Source: Oscillospiraceae bacterium
Lineage (GTDB): Bacteria; Bacillota; Clostridia; Oscillospirales; Ruminococcaceae
Direction: 5' to 3'
Length of the DNA: 8,826 nt
Assembly: GCA_019423445.1 (NCBI GenBank)
Contig: JAHZBJ010000085.1
Location: 208-9,033 of the forward strand
A model generated the notes under the pieces. The model worked only from the letters and a program-made list of their open reading frames with translations. It searched no databases and was not told the DNA's origin. The translations under genes and the position numbers were made by a program. Position 1 is the first letter of the stretch, and every line of letters starts with the position of its first letter. Shown one piece after another: positions 8,402-8,826 of this stretch.

Positions 8402-8445
8402 CTTTCCACACTTTCAACCGAGTTTTCAACAACTTCGGTGGAAAA
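8402..8445. other. Cluster of three DnaA-box-like 9-mers
   Basis: CTTTCCACA (8402-8410), TTTTCAACA (8423-8431) and the reverse complement of GGTGGAAAA (8437-8445) are each one base from the relaxed box TTWTNCACA. They lie in an AT-rich stretch upstream of the spoVA promoter. TTTCCAC (8403-8409) and GTGGAAA (8438-8444) are also an inverted pair. This is low-confidence, since no box is perfect. Confidence 0.25.
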
Positions 8446-8464
8446 TGGGGAAAACTCTTTTCGG

Positions 8465-8613
8465 GTCCGTGAGCAGCCGGACGCAGAGGCGCAGGGCGGT
8501 ACCTCGCTCTCGGGTCCGTGAGAAGAGGGACGCAGAGGCGCCAGGGCAGTATCTCGCTCTCGGGTCCGTGAGAAGAGGGACGCAGAGGCGCCAGGGCAGT
8601 ATCTCGCTCCCTG
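8465..8613 (+). repeat. Forward tandem units of element B (three)
   Basis: Units begin at 8465, 8514 and 8564 (steps of 49 and 50). Units two and three are identical over their first 46 bases, indicating recent duplication. The first differs mainly at AGCAGCC for AGAAGAG and lacks one C in GCGCCAGGG. The step size is not a multiple of three. Confidence 0.9.
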
Positions 8614-8667
8614 AACAAATAACAGGCGCTGGGGAGAACTCACAGGAATCCTCTCCAGCGCCTCCTG
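8611..8667 (+). ncRNA. Conserved central hairpin of element B (candidate structured RNA)
   Basis: AGGCGCTGGGGAG (8624-8636) pairs with CTCTCCAGCGCCT (8651-8663), 13 pairs including one G-U, closing a loop of 14 bases. The flanking linker and the loop bases AACTCA and GAATC match element A, while the stem differs by a compensatory pair. Whether it is transcribed is unknown; the strand is nominal. Confidence 0.5.
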
Positions 8668-8714
8668 AATCTTAGGTCGGAAAAACTGCGCCCTTCTCTG
8701 CCCAAACGACCTGC

Positions 8715-8764
8715 TCAGGAAGCGGGGTACGGCGTTTCGATAGGCAGAATCTTCGCTCACGGAC
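8715..8764 (-). repeat. Reverse-orientation unit of element B
   Basis: Read on the minus strand it starts GTCCGTGAGC and ends CGCTTCCTGA, exactly 50 bases. It has GAAGATTCTG at positions 11-20, like the outer reverse unit of element A. It could pair with the forward unit at 8564-8613 at both ends, with a mismatched middle. Confidence 0.8.
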
Positions 8765-8777
8765 CCGAAAAGAGCGG

Positions 8778-8793
8778 CCGGGCGAGGGCCCGG
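8778..8793. repeat. CCGGGC-N4-GCCCGG palindrome beside element B
   Basis: CCGGGC (8778-8783), loop GAGG, GCCCGG (8788-8793). It lies 3 bases outside the right terminal repeat. The same arms with a CGGG loop lie at 5907-5922 just inside the left end of element A, and the reversed form (GCCCGG-TAGG-CCGGGC) lies at 6164-6179. Confidence 0.5.
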
Positions 8794-8799
8794 TGCCCC

Positions 8800-8826
8800 G
8801 CAATTTGCTCCGCCCCGCTCCGCAAA
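8800..8826. repeat. AATT-flanked palindromic repeat, copy 2 (cut by window end)
   Basis: Starts GCAATTTGCTCCGC and ends CTCCGCAAA at the last base. It aligns to 6255-6281 with 21 of 27 bases identical. If complete, the next bases should restore an arm complementary to CAATTTGC. Confidence 0.5.

Larger units (their letters stand above)
8455..8774. repeat. Repeat element B: 320-bp element with perfect 19-bp terminal inverted repeats
   Basis: The left terminus CTCTTTTCGGGTCCGTGAG (8455-8473) is the exact reverse complement of 8756-8774. Inside are three forward units starting GTCCGTGAG at 8465, 8514 and 8564, the linker CTGAACAAATAACAGG (8611-8626), a hairpin, CCTGAATCTTA (8664-8674), a spacer shared with the window's left edge (CGCCCTT then CTGCCCAAACGA), and one 50-base reverse unit (8715-8764). 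No coding region is supported. It lies just upstream of the spoVA promoter region. No transposase is present, so if mobile it is non-autonomous. Confidence 0.85.

Noticed and set aside
8465..8613. CRISPR array
   Set aside because: The ~50-bp units are tandem without unique spacers, the whole unit is repeated, reverse-orientation copies exist nearby, and no cas gene is present.
8341..8760. A 139-codon minus-strand frame through element B, and an overlapping one at 8295-8618
   Set aside because: They cover the repeat units (steps 49 and 50), the spoVA promoter and leader, with no ribosome binding site and no domain. They are by-products of GC-rich repeats.
8455..8774. Invertible promoter switch between 19-bp inverted repeats
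   Set aside because: The spoVA promoter lies outside the repeats (8342-8371), no convincing promoter was found inside, and no recombinase gene is present.

Overview
The window looks like the chromosome of a high-GC, anaerobic, endospore-forming Firmicute. A gut Oscillospiraceae/Ruminococcaceae-type clostridium (Flavonifractor/Lawsonibacter-like) is my best guess. The reasons are a single-chain clostridial pyruvate:ferredoxin oxidoreductase, a minimal spoVAC-spoVAD-spoVAE operon, strong AGGAGG-type ribosome binding sites, and GC-rich codon use with no TTA, CTA or TCA codons over long stretches. The genus is inference.

Layout. 1-78: the right end of a non-coding inverted-repeat element cut by the window edge, running into a strong terminator (79-114). 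145-3690 (-): nifJ/por, pyruvate:ferredoxin oxidoreductase, with a recognisable housekeeping promoter at 3788-3816. 3691-4080: divergent intergenic region with the nifJ promoter, a second promoter facing right, two candidate operators and two leader hairpins. 4081-5496 (+): CNNM/CorC-HlyC family membrane protein with a CBS pair. 5527-5850 (+): small membrane protein in the same operon, followed by a strong terminator (5867-5897). 5899-6426: non-coding repeat element A. 6433-8304 (-): spoVAE, spoVAD and spoVAC, transcribed from the right in the order C-D-E, behind a near-ideal forespore (sigma-F/sigma-G type) promoter at 8342-8371. 8455-8774: non-coding repeat element B, bounded by a perfect 19-bp terminal inverted repeat. 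The rest of the window (8775-8826) holds further GC-rich palindromes.

The protein-coding genes are conventional: central anaerobic pyruvate metabolism, an ion-transport/membrane protein, and the dipicolinic-acid channel of the developing spore. The unusual content is non-coding. Three copies (one partial) of a repeat element family lie in the intergenic spaces next to terminators or operon ends. Each complete copy has tandem ~50-bp units starting GTCCGTGAG on the left. In the centre is a conserved hairpin of about 40-50 nt showing one compensatory base-pair change between copies. On the right are 50-bp units in the opposite orientation ending CTCACGGAC. Copy A also carries a 150-bp insert of hairpins at the conserved CTGAATC. 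No protein is encoded: the unit length is not a multiple of three and reading frames are not maintained. I cannot assign it to a named family from memory. It is the best candidate here for an undescribed mobile or structured-RNA element.
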